The notes under the pieces were generated by a model that ran no database searches, was not told the origin of the DNA, and saw only the letters and a list, made by a program, of their open reading frames with translations. A stretch of DNA of 64,000 nt, taken from contig JAJEKV010000013.1 of the NCBI GenBank assembly GCA_021234155.1, positions 18,290,746-18,354,745 on the forward strand, read 5' to 3'. Position 1 is the first letter of the stretch. Each line of letters begins with the position of its first letter. Both the position numbers and the translations under genes were made by a program. Origin of the DNA: Isoetes taiwanensis (Eukaryota; Streptophyta; Lycopodiopsida; Isoetales; Isoetaceae). Positions 34,500-45,546 of this stretch are shown in pieces.

Positions 34500-36236
34500 G
34501 ACAGTAGAGCCACTCGACAACATCAACGAATCGAAAGCAGAGGGCAACCTCATCGAAGAAACTTCAGCAAATCAAAGGCTAAGATGGTGTACAGGGAAGC
34601 CCGAACACAAATAATAAAGGGAAGACCAAAGGAAGGACGATTGCGACATCAAGATTAGACATAAGAATTGCCAAGAGGGCTATGCAACATCCAATGGGCA
34701 TCATGGCACTTATGAAATTGATGACATTAGGGGAGGAACACCTCCTAGTCAAGGATACTCTCCAAGTGCCATATTGTCTCGAGGAACGACCCCACATCGA
34801 CGACTAATGTCACAGCTATGCCACCAACAAGTAGATGACTTCATCAACTTATGATATCAAGAGTTCGAAGGATGAGACTGAGCATATCTCCTCGGAAGGG
34901 AAATTATCATAGGTATCCAGGCCATAGTAGTATCAGATTTAGACTTCAAGCAAAGATGCTTCGGCTAAGGAGGTATTACAAGCCAGCAAGGGTGGGCTGC
35001 TCAGGAATAGGAATATGGCGAGACTACAACAAACTTCTTCCTCATCAGCCCCGATACTTCAGACCAGCTACATCAACCTCGGCAAGCATCATCTCAAGAT
35101 CATGATGATCTTCGATCTTCCACCTTAGAGATGGAGGTCAAACACCATCAAGAAGAGGCATCATGAGGGACCAAATACCGGAATTATTAATTGATCACCA
35201 AGATTAGTCCTTGCGGATAGATGCAAATAAACTTCTCTCAAAGAAGAGAAGTTGTACGCTTAGGGAGTGGTAAAAAGAATCAAATTCAACACAACAATAC
35301 ATTGTTAGAAGAATCATCCTCGAATCTATAACCTTCAAAGATGAGTTGTGGCACGCCGATGAAGAATCAAATTTTGGGATCGACAAGCTCAACACAACAA
35401 TATCAATTCCAAGGAGTTTTCAGAAGAATCATCCCTTGTTATCTAATAACCTTCAAGGCGTATGAGTTAAACACCTATCGAAAGATTCTTAGAATTATGG
35501 GGCATCCATGCAACATTACCCTCAAAAGCTTTTTAAGGGATTTTAAAATTTTTGAAAAAACTTTAAAAAGCTATGTTATCTACAATCCTTAAAAATCATA
35601 TAACAACTTCCAAAAATACTTAAAATCCTTGGACCGTGACTTTTCAACAAATTAGGATTTTCTTGATCATTTTATCCTTGTTACTCCAAATATTTTCGAT
35701 TAAAGACATAAAACACCTTGTATTTGAACTTAATAGTTTCTAATAGCAACATAAGTTAGAGGACCCAGTAACTTGTAAACAAAAAATGCGATAGTTGAGT
35801 ATCTTAGAATTATGGGGCATCCATGATGGGATTGGGACGAAATTTCGAAATTAGTAGATTTTTTTTTTTTTTTTTCTTTTTAGAAAGATGGACCCAAGAA
35901 TTGAGCAAAGCTTCAAGGATTGGGAAGAAAATGTATGGAGTACAACAATTGTATACATTGTCGCGATATCCAATGTATTGAACCTCTTCGTGAGCTTGAT
36001 CACCTCGCTAAGAAGCATTCAATAATAGGATAACCGTCGACTATGTATATGACGAGTACTTCCGCAGCATAAGGAATAATCCGACCAAATGAAGGGAAGA
36101 AATCTAATAAGTCCGGCCAACTTCTTAGATGGCATCAACTCAAAGGTGGGACTATTCCAAGAGGGCAATAATTAAGAAAGGGCAGATCCTAGAGTATAGA
36201 GTAGATCTAAAGCAAGAATAATTATCTAATCATATA
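34500..36236 (+). pseudogene. RE1-B pol region left of the TR-GAG insertion
   Basis: Equivalent of 20085-21646, without readable pol motifs. Between about 35270 and 35800 it differs from copy A in an unusual way: many extra A/T-rich stretches are spread through otherwise alignable sequence, including a partial local duplication of gatgaagaatcaaa and caacacaacaata around 35280-35400. Confidence 0.45.
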
Positions 36237-36241
36237 GTTTT

Positions 36242-36583
36242 TGTCAAGGTTGCACCAAGAAACAGAGAGAAGGGGATGCACACTGAATTCCGAGAGCGCA
36301 AGCTCCCAAAACAAAGCAAAAAGGAATTGTATTCAATGTTGTTTTTCAATACATGAAGTACAATGATATAAACAAAACGGTGATACTAAGAATAGTATTA
36401 GTTGCTTCACCCAATCGCCCACTAATAACAAATATGCTACTTAGTTAGGCTCTTTCGATCTTGATAAGGTGCTGATTACATGCTCGGGCTTCAAGACTTT
36501 CTCAAAGACCACTTGAAAGGCCGAGTCATTTGCTTTAGCACGTCTAGCAAGATGGTGGTCTCGATATCACATATATCTTGACA
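36242..36583 (-). repeat. TR-GAG 3' LTR (left on the plus strand)
   Basis: 342 bp, near-identical to 38175-38512 over most of its length. The differences concentrate in about 36410-36540 against 38335-38470. Confidence 0.9.
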
Positions 36584-36595
36584 CTCCTCCTTGAT
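36584..36595 (-). promoter_or_regulatory. TR-GAG polypurine tract
   Basis: Minus-strand reading tcatcaaggaggag ends directly at the 3' LTR. Purine-rich and in the expected place. Confidence 0.7.
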
Positions 36596-36966
36596 GAGAG
36601 ATCGCCATCTTCATGCTCAGCCTCCTCCTCCTGGAGATAAGATCTGAATCTTGGTCAAGGCTTGCTTAATCGTAGTCATCCTAAAAGCTCGTAGTAAACC
36701 AAGTTTGCATGAAAAGATCAGCTCTATTCTCTCTGGTAGGTAAATAGACCTGTGATCAACCACCGTCGTGAACAAACAAGTCGATAGAGTTTGTCTTTGA
36801 TATCCATAATTGTTTTGCCGTGAGGAACATGAAAATTATTTCCATGCATAGCCTCAATATAGGCAATAGAAGCATCGATATGATTACTTCCGTTAAGACT
36901 TATGGATTCAACAACCATAAATGCAGCTTTACTCCAACAATGCTAGGTCGAAATTCTCCATGAAAA

Positions 36967-38124
36967 TCAAACCTTAGTACCTTCGGCTTGACCTTGATCA
37001 AGTGTTGCTAGAAGTAAAGAGTCAACTACTCCTCTTTGCTTTGGAATCATGATCATATATGATGCATATTCAACTCCTCCATTATCAAGTGAATTAAGAT
37101 CTCCTCCTTGATCTGGAAACAGAAAAGAGTTGAGTGCCATAACAGGTGCTGGAAGTGTTGAAAATGCTGTAAGTGCTGAAAGTTTCTGTAATCCGAACAG
37201 AAAAATTAGTTGATCAGGTGTTAGAACCTGAGTGCATCCTTGCATAAATTCCACCAAAGTATCAGAAATGAATGCCACTTCATGAAGTATTGCTGCATTG
37301 CCTGAAAATGGGGAGACGAAGGCCACATCAAGATATCTTAGCTCAATGGCTGAGGTATCTATTAATCCTTGCTTGGAAGGTGCTGGAATATCAGAAATTG
37401 GCATCCATTTATTGGGTGCTACTGCATTGTCTGATATCCAGAAAGTAGAAGGATCTAAATCCACTACTTCATGCTTAATAGGAAGAGATAGTCTGCTGCC
37501 AATCTGCTTCTCCTCCTCATCGTGCTCATCCCCATTTAAGGTAGATTGAGTCTTTGAATGCCCTGCTGCAAAGAGAGTGACATGATCATCTTTACCTGCA
37601 TTTTGCCTCATCATGATCTCCTCCTTAATAAGAGTGATTGCTTGATGGAAGTCCATTTCTTTGTCTTGCATGAAGTCACCTGACAAAGAATCAAATGCAT
37701 TAGGTAATGACCGAGGAAGAAAAATAGTTGCATCGATTGAGATCCGATGCTCTTCTCCAAAAGCTTCAATCTGCTGGAAGGTGTGCTTCATGTGATCCGA
37801 GAACTTCGTCAAGACTTTCGCCAGCTTTCGTCCCAAAGACATATCCATCACCTCTGCATATGAGTGCCCAATCTTATGGGTCTTTTGGTCATGCTTCTCA
37901 ATGAGAGCATGCCACAAATCGTGGCTATTCTCTTGCTGGAACTCATCAAGGATAGAGTCAGCTTCCGGTGCAGGTTCTTGGCCATTGACAATTTCCCAAA
38001 CTCCTTCATCTTTGAGAATGAAGATCATTCCGCTTTTCCATTGCTGGAAACCTGTGCCGTCAAAGATTTGAATCGCATGACCGCCAGGGAAGGTAATCTG
38101 GTTGTAGCTTGCATCCTTCTCCAT
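36967..38124 (-). CDS. Gag-like protein (Copia type), 385 aa, intact
   Basis: A long uninterrupted frame starts 36 bases inside the primer binding site. Early residues contain GGHAIQIFDGTGFQQWKSGM and DEGVWEIVNGQEP, matching the F.G.NF..W...M...L....W.......P start of plant Copia gag (UBN2-like). The middle has KLTKFSDHMKHTFQ-type and FLPRSLPNAFDSL segments, matching the usual LP.S...... block. No zinc knuckle (CX2CX4HX4C) was seen, and the last 150 residues are low in recognisable motifs. The likely role is to form virus-like particles and package the element RNA, using enzymes supplied in trans (family inference). It is the longest intact frame in the window. Confidence 0.8.
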   Translation of the reverse strand: MEKDASYNQITFPGGHAIQIFDGTGFQQWKSGMIFILKDEGVWEIVNGQEPAPEADSILDEFQQENSHDLWHALIEKHDQKTHKIGHSYAEVMDMSLGRKLAKVLTKFSDHMKHTFQQIEAFGEEHRISIDATIFLPRSLPNAFDSLSGDFMQDKEMDFHQAITLIKEEIMMRQNAGKDDHVTLFAAGHSKTQSTLNGDEHDEEEKQIGSRLSLPIKHEVVDLDPSTFWISDNAVAPNKWMPISDIPAPSKQGLIDTSAIELRYLDVAFVSPFSGNAAILHEVAFISDTLVEFMQGCTQVLTPDQLIFLFGLQKLSALTAFSTLPAPVMALNSFLFPDQGGDLNSLDNGGVEYASYMIMIPKQRGVVDSLLLATLDQGQAEGTKV

Positions 38125-38160
38125 TGCTGTGTTTATCTTGAATCAATCTCAGCACACCTA

Positions 38161-38174
38161 GTGCTCTGATACCA
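38161..38174 (-). promoter_or_regulatory. TR-GAG primer binding site (initiator tRNA-Met)
   Basis: Minus-strand tggtatcagagcac directly after the 5' LTR (38175-38512). Confidence 0.95.
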
Positions 38175-38512
38175 TGTCAAGGTTGCACCAAGAAATAGAG
38201 AGAAGGGGATGCACACTGAATTCCGAGAGCGCAAGCTCCCAAAACAAAGCAAAAAGGAATTGTATTCAATGTTGTTTTTCAATACATGAAGTACAATGAT
38301 ATAAACAAAACGGTGATACTAAGAATAGTATTAGCCGTTCACCCACCGCCCACTAATAACAGCTGTTACTTAGTTAGGTCGGTGCTCGATCGATAAGGTG
38401 TCGATTCGCTCGGGCCAAGCACTTTCTCAAAGACTATCTTGCCGAAAATGAAGTCACCTTTCCCAAAGACGCCTAGCAAGATGGTGGTCTCGATATCACA
38501 TATATCTTGACA
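38175..38512 (-). repeat. TR-GAG 5' LTR (right on the plus strand)
   Basis: 338 bp; starts the element when read on the minus strand. It is flanked on the right by target duplication gtttt and then RE1-B sequence ctaggtgcgcccaaaag, which matches copy A at about 21652. Confidence 0.9.
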
Positions 38513-38517
38513 GTTTT

Positions 38518-40873
38518 CTAGGTGCGCCCAAAAGTAATGTTATGCTTGCTAAAGTTATGGCCATAGGATTTATGAAAGTAGTTCTTTAACATGTTAATTT
38601 TGCACCTCCTAGACGACGGACATCTTTAAGAGCGAGACTCTTAAGTCTAAATCTAGGCCAGTAATTAAGCCTAGGCCAAGTAATTAGCAGCACCAACGGA
38701 ACAAGAGTCAAGTTCGACATCAACCTTAAGCGAAGCAAAGTAGAGCATCGGCACCAACTTATGTACATTGGCAACTATGACCTCATAATAAGCATGCAAT
38801 ATTAAAGCTGGCTAAGGCAATAATTGATTATCTTACGCAAGAGATACTTATCCCAGCACCAAAGAGCAAGTACCTTATAATTTAAGTTAAGGAAGTAATT
38901 CCAATCGTACAACGCATGTCAGTAAAGCAATTACTTAAGTACATCATGAGGAATGAGGTCGTACATTGTAACGTTCCTAACCGACATGCCCTTAGCCAAC
39001 TGGGCAAAACCGTCTAGACGTTTATGAGTAGTCGCTTCTACCCATTTATGCGGTGTCTGGAACATGCCGCGCACATTCAAGGTTCGATACTGAAAGGTCT
39101 ACCATGGGCCCGTTCGATCTCTCCCACTAGAACTATGCTCGTCCTCGAGCATCCAAGGCTATACCATGTCACAATAATTACTAAGTCTTTGCAAATTACC
39201 CATGCATATAGGCACCCATGGAGACTTCGAACCGAGACCTGCTCACGATACCAATGTAATGTTCCTAACCGGCATGCCCTTAGCCAAGTAGGGCAAAACC
39301 GTCCTAGACGTTTATGAGTAGTCGCTTCTACCCATTTATGCGGTGTCTGAACGCCCCACAGGCACATTCAAGGTTCGAATACTCGAGCGGTCTACCATGG
39401 GCCCGTTACATACATAAGCTACAAGTTGTCGACCCCGACTACAAGAGTAAGAAGGAAGATGCTACTTCGAAACAGTTGCCTCGGCCAATTTCTAAGTTAA
39501 TCAATAAGTCCCATGATATATCTCCGGGTGAAATTTGAGAGCTTTTTGCTCTATAGAGGCATAAGCTCCGAAATCACTCTTGCACCGGAGGCGAGCCGAT
39601 CGCAAGGCTCTTTATAGAATCATCACTTCCGAAGCTAGCGAGCTCAAGAAGCGCTTGTAGGAGTTGATCGACTTGGGGATCCTTCGCCAAGATGGAAGTC
39701 TAAAGATGTATATCGACCATGGGCAGCTCAACAAGCAACGACATAATGGATCAGCCCCAAGAAGCAGGATTCTTCTACAAAATCGACTTAAGCTCGGGCA
39801 ATCAGCAAATAAGGATGGAAGGGGAAGATAATTATAAGACTTCACAGTGATAACTTGGTATGGGCACTATCACTTCACAGTGATGCCCTTGAGTCTATGG
39901 AATGCTCCACCAACTTGTATGCATTTGAGGGCGACATCTTCAAGATTCCTTGCATGATTTCTTCATCAATTCTCTTCGACGACATCGTGATCTACAAAGA
40001 CAAATCAATGGAAGAGCATGCAGCCGTGGAGATGTTAAGACGTCAGCCACTCTTTGGCAAGCTTTTTGAAGCAGCAATTTGCAATGCCATCTCCACTTCG
40101 GCAAGCGAATTCAAAGAAGAAGATAGAAGAAGCCATCTTCCCCAACATGGAGTTCAAGCACATAATGGGCTAGTCTTTGCAAGAGTGCAAGGATTCGATT
40201 AAGAAAGAGAAACCTTCAAATATTTTAAAAAGGAAGGTAATCTCTAATAGCAAAGAACAATTATGCGTACCCAAAGTATAAGAAGTAAGAACAATCTTCC
40301 ATGACACGCATAATAGCCCTATTTCTGGCCATGCAAAATTATAAAGGCCTACTTCAAGATTAGAAGTAGCTACGTCTGGCCGGGTATGAAGAAGCAGATA
40401 ATCAGATATATCCAAGAATGTCAGTGGAGCCAGCGGACAAGGGCGGAACAATTTCGAATTCCATGAGTTTTGGAACCTTGGGCGGTGCCACATGCCAAGT
40501 GGGAAGTTGTCAGCATGGTTTTCATAGCAGGCCTTCCAAGGACAACAAGAAGCTTGAAGCATTGATGGTTGTGGTATATAGCTTATCAAAAGGGCACATA
40601 CTTGCCATGCCACACCATAGACACCACACCGCTTTGAATCTAGCCGTGTGGTCTACTTAAGAGTTCTTTTAGGCTGCATGGAATGCACAGGTCGATCATC
40701 ACCAAAAGAGATCCGAAGTTCTTTAGCGACGTTTAGCAAGACTTCTTCAACACGAGCTGCACCAACTTGTTGATGAGTCAAATCGGCAAAGAGACCGCAC
40801 CAACAAAATTTTGGAGAGCACGTTGAGAAACTATGATTGGAGCAAGTAATCCAAATGGGCCGAGTACATCCAC
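38518..40873 (+). pseudogene. RE1-B reverse transcriptase and integrase start, broken
   Basis: Continues RE1-B. RT motifs are DGSLKMYIDHGQLNKQ (about 39694-39740), YGHYHFT and NAPPT (39860-39915), then the active site LFDDIVIYKDKSMEEHA (about 39970-40024), better kept than in copy A: F-D-D is present. The integrase block MVVVYSLSKGHILAMP is at about 40563-40610. Frames are broken several times. RE3 interrupts the integrase core at 40874-40878. Confidence 0.75.
38967..39410 (-). mobile_element. TRIM (miniature LTR retrotransposon), 444 bp
   Basis: Left LTR 38967-39117 (151 bp) and right LTR 39255-39410 (156 bp), with ends tgtaacg/cgttaca and a perfect target duplication tacat (38962-38966 and 39411-39415). 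The empty site is visible in copy A near 22092. The internal 137 bp carry only a minus-strand primer site (tggtatcgtgagc, 39253-39241, matching initiator tRNA-Met with the same agagc to gtgagc variant seen at 17015) and a purine tract (minus-strand ctagtgggagaga, 39130-39118). No coding capacity. This is the definition of a TRIM element. Confidence 0.95.
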
Positions 40874-40878
40874 CTGGT

Positions 40879-41470
40879 TGTTAGTCCTGTGCCTCCTGGT
40901 ACAGGACTATTCATGCATACGACGGACCAGGTCAAGAACAAGGATCCACAATTACCCGGTCAGCCATCAAAGGCTGTGAGAAGACCAAGCGGCGGAACCC
41001 ACGCAAATCAAAGCTGTCAAGGCCCCTCAAAGAGGCGCCGCTCAGACAAATGAATAATGACCACCGCACCCGGTCGCCACGGCGTGATTCTAGGCACTTC
41101 AAGAGGCACCGCCAACATTCCTCGCAAATCGAGGCCTCCTTCCGTGAGTCGGCACCGAATCGAAGTCCGAGTGTCTATATTGGGCCAAAGGCCATTGTAC
41201 TATATATATGACTAGAACTAGCACATGAGTTTTTAGATGAGTTTTGAGTCTTGTCTCTCTTGATCTTCTCTCGATTGCGAGAGCTCATGTATGTTCATCA
41301 TTGATATCAAAAGGAAGCTTGTCATTTTCCTCTCAATTTGTTCTCTCTTGTTGTTTTCTTCTTCTTGTTCTTTTCTTGCAAATCCCGCTGACATAGTCCC
41401 AGGATTCTCTGGTAGATCCAAGGGTCCTCCGGAGGGCCGCTCTTGAGTTCTTCGAACCGGACCCCAAACA
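40879..41470 (+). repeat. RE3 left LTR (592 bp)
   Basis: tgttagtcctg to accccaaaca. TATA-like ctatatatatg at 41202-41212, followed by a pyrimidine-rich tgtctctcttgatcttctct, a plausible transcription start region. It contains imperfect repeats of ttgttcttttc-like sequence near its end. Confidence 0.9.
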
Positions 41471-41517
41471 CCGCCGCCGGGCTGCGGGTCTGATTCGATT
41501 TTCCTTTCTTACGAAAT

Positions 41518-43063
41518 GTGCGTCCGAAACTTCACGCCTGGAAGAACTTCTTTCCCACGGGCGTCTCGCTTTGGCGCCATCATCGAAGGGAAGCTGTTCG
41601 TGACATGTATGGATCCTCGCTTATGACATTGAGGGAGGCCACATTCGGTCTCCCGACTCCGGGCGCCCACCCACCCCTCGGTGTCATGTCTCGTCTAAAT
41701 TCTCCGCCTCAAAGCGTGCAAACATTGCTCACGACCTCGGTCTCCTCATCACTATCTCCGGAGCCCTATCCGGCTCCACCTGCTCAACCTTACTTTCATT
41801 ACCCCGGAACATGCCTTCATCCATCACTCTTCGCGCCTCTGCCTTCACAACCATCATCTCCTAAGGGGGCGGGGATATCCACATGTCTCTTTTGCTCCTC
41901 CCGGGGAATTTCCTTCCCTACCTTTCCCAATCGCTCTTCTGTTTACACTCTTACAGGACCTCAAAACAAATGATCGGGCACCTCCAAGACCTCCACATCA
42001 ACCACCCTTCAAAGATGGTCTTTTCAAAGACCATACCACCTCCAACTCCACCTCAATATCCTCACTATCATGTTCTGTCCAGCCCGAGATCAAGTTACCT
42101 CTACCTTTCGGACCCTTAAGCTGACTTATCCCACCTTTGGCAACACGAAAGGCAAACCTTTGGACCAAAGTGCTCGGGCCCACATGGAAGAATTTGAGGC
42201 TCACGGCTGTCCCGAATGGTCATGCGCAACCTCAACTGAAATTCCACATCTTTTCCACCACATTGCGTGGCTCCCCTCATCAATGGCTCATGTCCAACAA
42301 AAGCCACTGAAAACAAGATTGGTCCGAAATGAAAACTTTCTTTTTCTCACTATGGGACCACGGATGATGATCAACTTCATCTCAAAGCAACTCAATGACC
42401 TTCAACAAGAGCCCACGGAATCGCCCGGGATTTTTGCGGACCGTCTTCACATTCTCGCCAAAGAAACTCAAGGAGTACCCCACGCGAGCCGATCTTGGTC
42501 CGGTTTCTCCAAGGACTTCCTCCAGCTATCGGACTCATGGGATCAATACTGCGCCAAGAATTTGGAGCAAAGCTATCGATCTTGTCAATCACTCCAATGT
42601 TTCCTCCCGTGGCGTGGCTCTTCGGGGAGGTTCCCGGACTGCTGTTCAACCTCAACACGCCAATCCGGCGCATCGAGATCTGGTGCCATATCTGCAAATA
42701 TCAAAGGCCACTTTGGCGAATGAGTGCAACTCCACCAATGGCCCGCCTCATTGTAAACGGCGCAACATGTGCAATCATGCCACGGAAGAGTGCACTCGCG
42801 ACTCATCCCTACCCCTTTCCGCAACAAAATGGTTTATCAAGTGCAAACAACACCTCGGACCAATCGCACTATCGCCAGCCACCATTAGCGGCAACCCAAT
42901 CAACTCTATCAGCAACCGGGAGCACCAACGGGACCCAACACACGTCCTCCTTTTGATCCTTAGAAAGCTCAGTGTTATCACTGTCAAGAATGGGGTCATA
43001 CCACCACGGCGTGTCCTCAACTCCCACAAGTTCAGGTGCAGCTTCCTGGCACCAATCAGACCA
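41518..43063 (+). pseudogene. RE3 gag, frame-broken, ends at RE4 insertion
   Basis: Open pieces in several frames. A proline-rich N-terminal part (41518-41973) is followed by a capsid-like part with FADRLHILAKE (42433-42470). The last part is a zinc knuckle C-YH-C-QEWG-H-TTTA-C (42973-43014), which fits CX2CX4HX4C exactly. A second Cys/His cluster (CKRRNMCNHATEEC) lies at about 42758-42800. Nucleic-acid binding by the knuckle packages the genomic RNA (family knowledge). RE4 inserted about 50 bases after the knuckle. Frame changes cluster in GC-rich stretches and may be partly sequence errors. Confidence 0.75.
41569..41592 (+). promoter_or_regulatory. Possible RE3 primer binding site, displaced about 100 bp from the LTR
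   Basis: ctttggcgccatcatcgaag resembles the tttggcgccgttg...gggaa site of many plant Gypsy elements (tRNA-Asp type). It starts about 100 bases after the LTR end at 41470, where no tgg-starting tRNA match was found (ccgccgccgggctgcgggtc). Low confidence: either the true site has been altered or the LTR-PBS spacing is unusual. Confidence 0.35.
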
Positions 43064-43068
43064 CATCC

Positions 43069-45505
43069 TGTTGCCCCTTTTTGGGCAACATGGACCATCA
43101 TGATACCTAGAGTTTCAAGATTGGAAGATACTTGTCAAAGTTTGGAAGACTTGTGGTTTCTTTTGAGGTTTCATCTTAAGTTACTTTCTCATCACTCATA
43201 TGGTAAGAGTTAGTGCTATTTTGATCCTGCTAGAGTTTGGAAGAAATTGGTTCAAGTTTGGAAGACCCTTGGGATCTTGGTTGTATAGCCTAATTCTTTC
43301 CTTTGAGGAAGTTTTCTAGTTACATTCTTATTTCTTGAAGACCAGGCAAAGAATATTGCAAGCTATACAAGGAGTCATTACCATGTTGCTCATATTCACT
43401 CATATGAAACTAAATGGAGTTGCACCCATGATTTGGAAGTCACACATATGAAGATGCACTTAGAAGTGGAATTGCTCTTATTTTGGCCTTGAAGATTGGA
43501 AGACCTTTTTAGAAGTTTGGAAGACCCTAGGGCCTTGAGCAAAGTTATGTTCATCATAAGGTATGATTTGAGCTTTTGAGATATGATCATGTGCTGCTGG
43601 GGGTTCCAGCCTTCATCCATTTCATCCATCCTACATCCACCTTCCTTTCATTTTTTTTTTATATACCTCATTTTCACTCTGTCATGCCTTCTTTCATTAC
43701 TTCACTACCTATATTTTATTGGCCTCACCTCCACTTGTGAATTGCTCTCAAGAGATCATGAAAAACCTCAAGAGCAAAGAAGCTTGAATTTTACCTTCAT
43801 TCTATCACCCTAAATCCTACCATAGCCTTTTTTTTTCCTATTTTTTCCACCCTTTTCCTATGATTTTTTCACCATTTCCAAGGTTGAAAATTCATTGACC
43901 ATGGTCAAAATGGCCAAAATTTCAAAACATCTCAATTTGACCTGAAAACACTCTAGATTTGAAGCTTGGCAAAAATAGCTAGGTTGGCCTTTTCAAAATT
44001 CAAAAAGACATGGAAACCCCTCAAATATCATTTCTTGGGATCGTGCAAAAAATAAAAAAAACCTATTCTAGCCTATCTACCCTATCTAATTTTTTGCATA
44101 GTTCGGTGTCACCCCCCATTTTTCCACGTGGCGTGAGGGGGCGGGGCCTTGTTTGCCTGTCCCCTCTGCGTGCACGCGAAATTTAATAAAAGCTCTGCAT
44201 TATTCCTTATATACCTTAGCCCGCACTCGTTTGTGCTGTGGGATATATCGCCTTGAGAATTTTTGATAAACCCTAAGAAATAGAGGAACACCTAAATCCG
44301 GCCAATTCGTGCCTAAACCTCGATTGAATCCAAGCAATTTCCGGCCCGAAATTAGTTCCTAAACCTTTTTCCTAAACCCCTGGAACCCTTTGTGGCACTT
44401 GATTGATAGAAACTTGCTCGATTAGGCCGAAATCATTGAACCGAAAGCTGGTTTTGGGAAGGACAGCTTTTAATGGGAACATGTATCATTTTTTACCCCT
44501 GAGATATACCTCTGGATAAGGCGATTTCTATATTCCTGATATTCTCTTTGATCTGTTCTACCTCAAATTCTCGCTAATCCCGCTTCGAGATTGAAGATTG
44601 ATATTTTGATTGAAGACCTAATTGTTGTGACTTATTTGACATCAAAACTCCTATCGCTACTCAAATTATCTTATTATTTTCTCTTTCTGATAATTTTTGG
44701 GTTTTCGAAGTTGACAATGCCTTGGGATCCGTTCTCAAGCATTATCCCTCGGTATTACTTGGTCGAGAATTCTAAACTCCCCGTGATATCTTATGATTTG
44801 AATGCATATTCATTGCCCGGACAAATAGTGTTTCCATCTTCTTTTTTTTCAAGTTGTTCTCACTTACCTAAACTAATAGAAACCAGATATTTAAAGTAGA
44901 ATCCAAATTAATAGTCGTGTCCCATTCTTTAAAAGGTTTGAGTATTGCTTATATGTAAAGAAAACAAAGAAAAATAGTTTTTCCATAACCGCATAAATCG
45001 TGATGTAAATCGAGACTTTGGCCCATCTCAGTAAATATCATAGTGTTTGCTTGTCAAGAAAACCTTATGCACATGATCTAGAGTTTATTTTGAAGCTGTT
45101 TATACAAATTCCAACTCAAGATTTATCACCAAACTATATTTGCAAATTTTGGCTCTCTGTTTTGGCATTGACCAATTTTTGACTGAACTTTGACATTGAT
45201 TTTCTTGGTCTTCCCCTATCCAAATCGAGACAGACTTTCACCAGTAGTTCCCTCTACTTGTCTATAACTCATACCAAAAACCAAAACTCAAAAATCTTAA
45301 AGGGTGTGACTGCAAGATTGATTTTTGCTCTGACAGTTTTTTCTGCTTCAGGGACTGTAGTGATTTTGACAAAACCAGCATTTGAAATTGAGTTCTTTTG
45401 CTTTATATGATTAAGGATTGATCACCCTAAGTGATCTGGAGGTCCTGACCAGTTTGTTTACACTTCCTTTGAGGTTAGGCTAAAATTCCGTGTTTTAGGC
45501 TAACA
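43069..45505 (+). repeat. RE4 left LTR (about 2,437 bp)
   Basis: Near-identical to 52628-55081 for most of its length. The clear exceptions are blocks at 44120-44200 and 44460-44530, where the two LTRs differ in clusters. TATA-like ttatatacctta is at 44206-44217. Open frames here (for example 43396-43629 minus, 43583-43813 plus) are LTR sequence, repeated in the right LTR, and not genes. Confidence 0.9.
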
Positions 45506-45508
45506 TTT

Positions 45509-45526
45509 TGGAGGTCCTACCGAGAT
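45509..45526 (+). promoter_or_regulatory. RE4 primer binding site (tRNA-Gln type)
   Basis: tggaggtcctaccgagat starts three bases after the LTR. Its complement, ending ...ggacctcca, fits the 3' end of plant tRNA-Gln as I recall it. The assignment to Gln should be checked against a tRNA set. Confidence 0.7.
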
Positions 45527-45546
45527 TTTACACGAAATTGAACTCA

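Larger units (their letters stand above)
36242..38512 (-). mobile_element. TR-GAG-type non-autonomous Copia-like element
   Basis: Complete 2,271-bp element with LTRs at 36242-36583 and 38175-38512, ends tgtcaag/cttgaca, a 5-bp target duplication gtttt (36237-36241 and 38513-38517), a tRNA-iMet primer site and a purine tract. The empty site is visible in copy A at about 21647. It encodes one gag-like protein and has no protease, integrase, RT or RNase H. This fits elements described as TR-GAG (terminal repeats plus GAG only), which depend on another element's enzymes. It inserted after the tandem duplication. Confidence 0.95.

Noticed and set aside
36242-36583. Solo LTR
   Set aside because: A second LTR in the same orientation, a primer site and identical target duplications show a full element to 38512.
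36967-38124. Host gene encoding a 385-aa protein
   Set aside because: It lies exactly between LTRs with primer site, purine tract and target duplications and has gag-like wording.
43583-43813. ORFs at 43396-43813 and 52969-53409
   Set aside because: They are the same LTR sequence of RE4 seen twice; no protein features.
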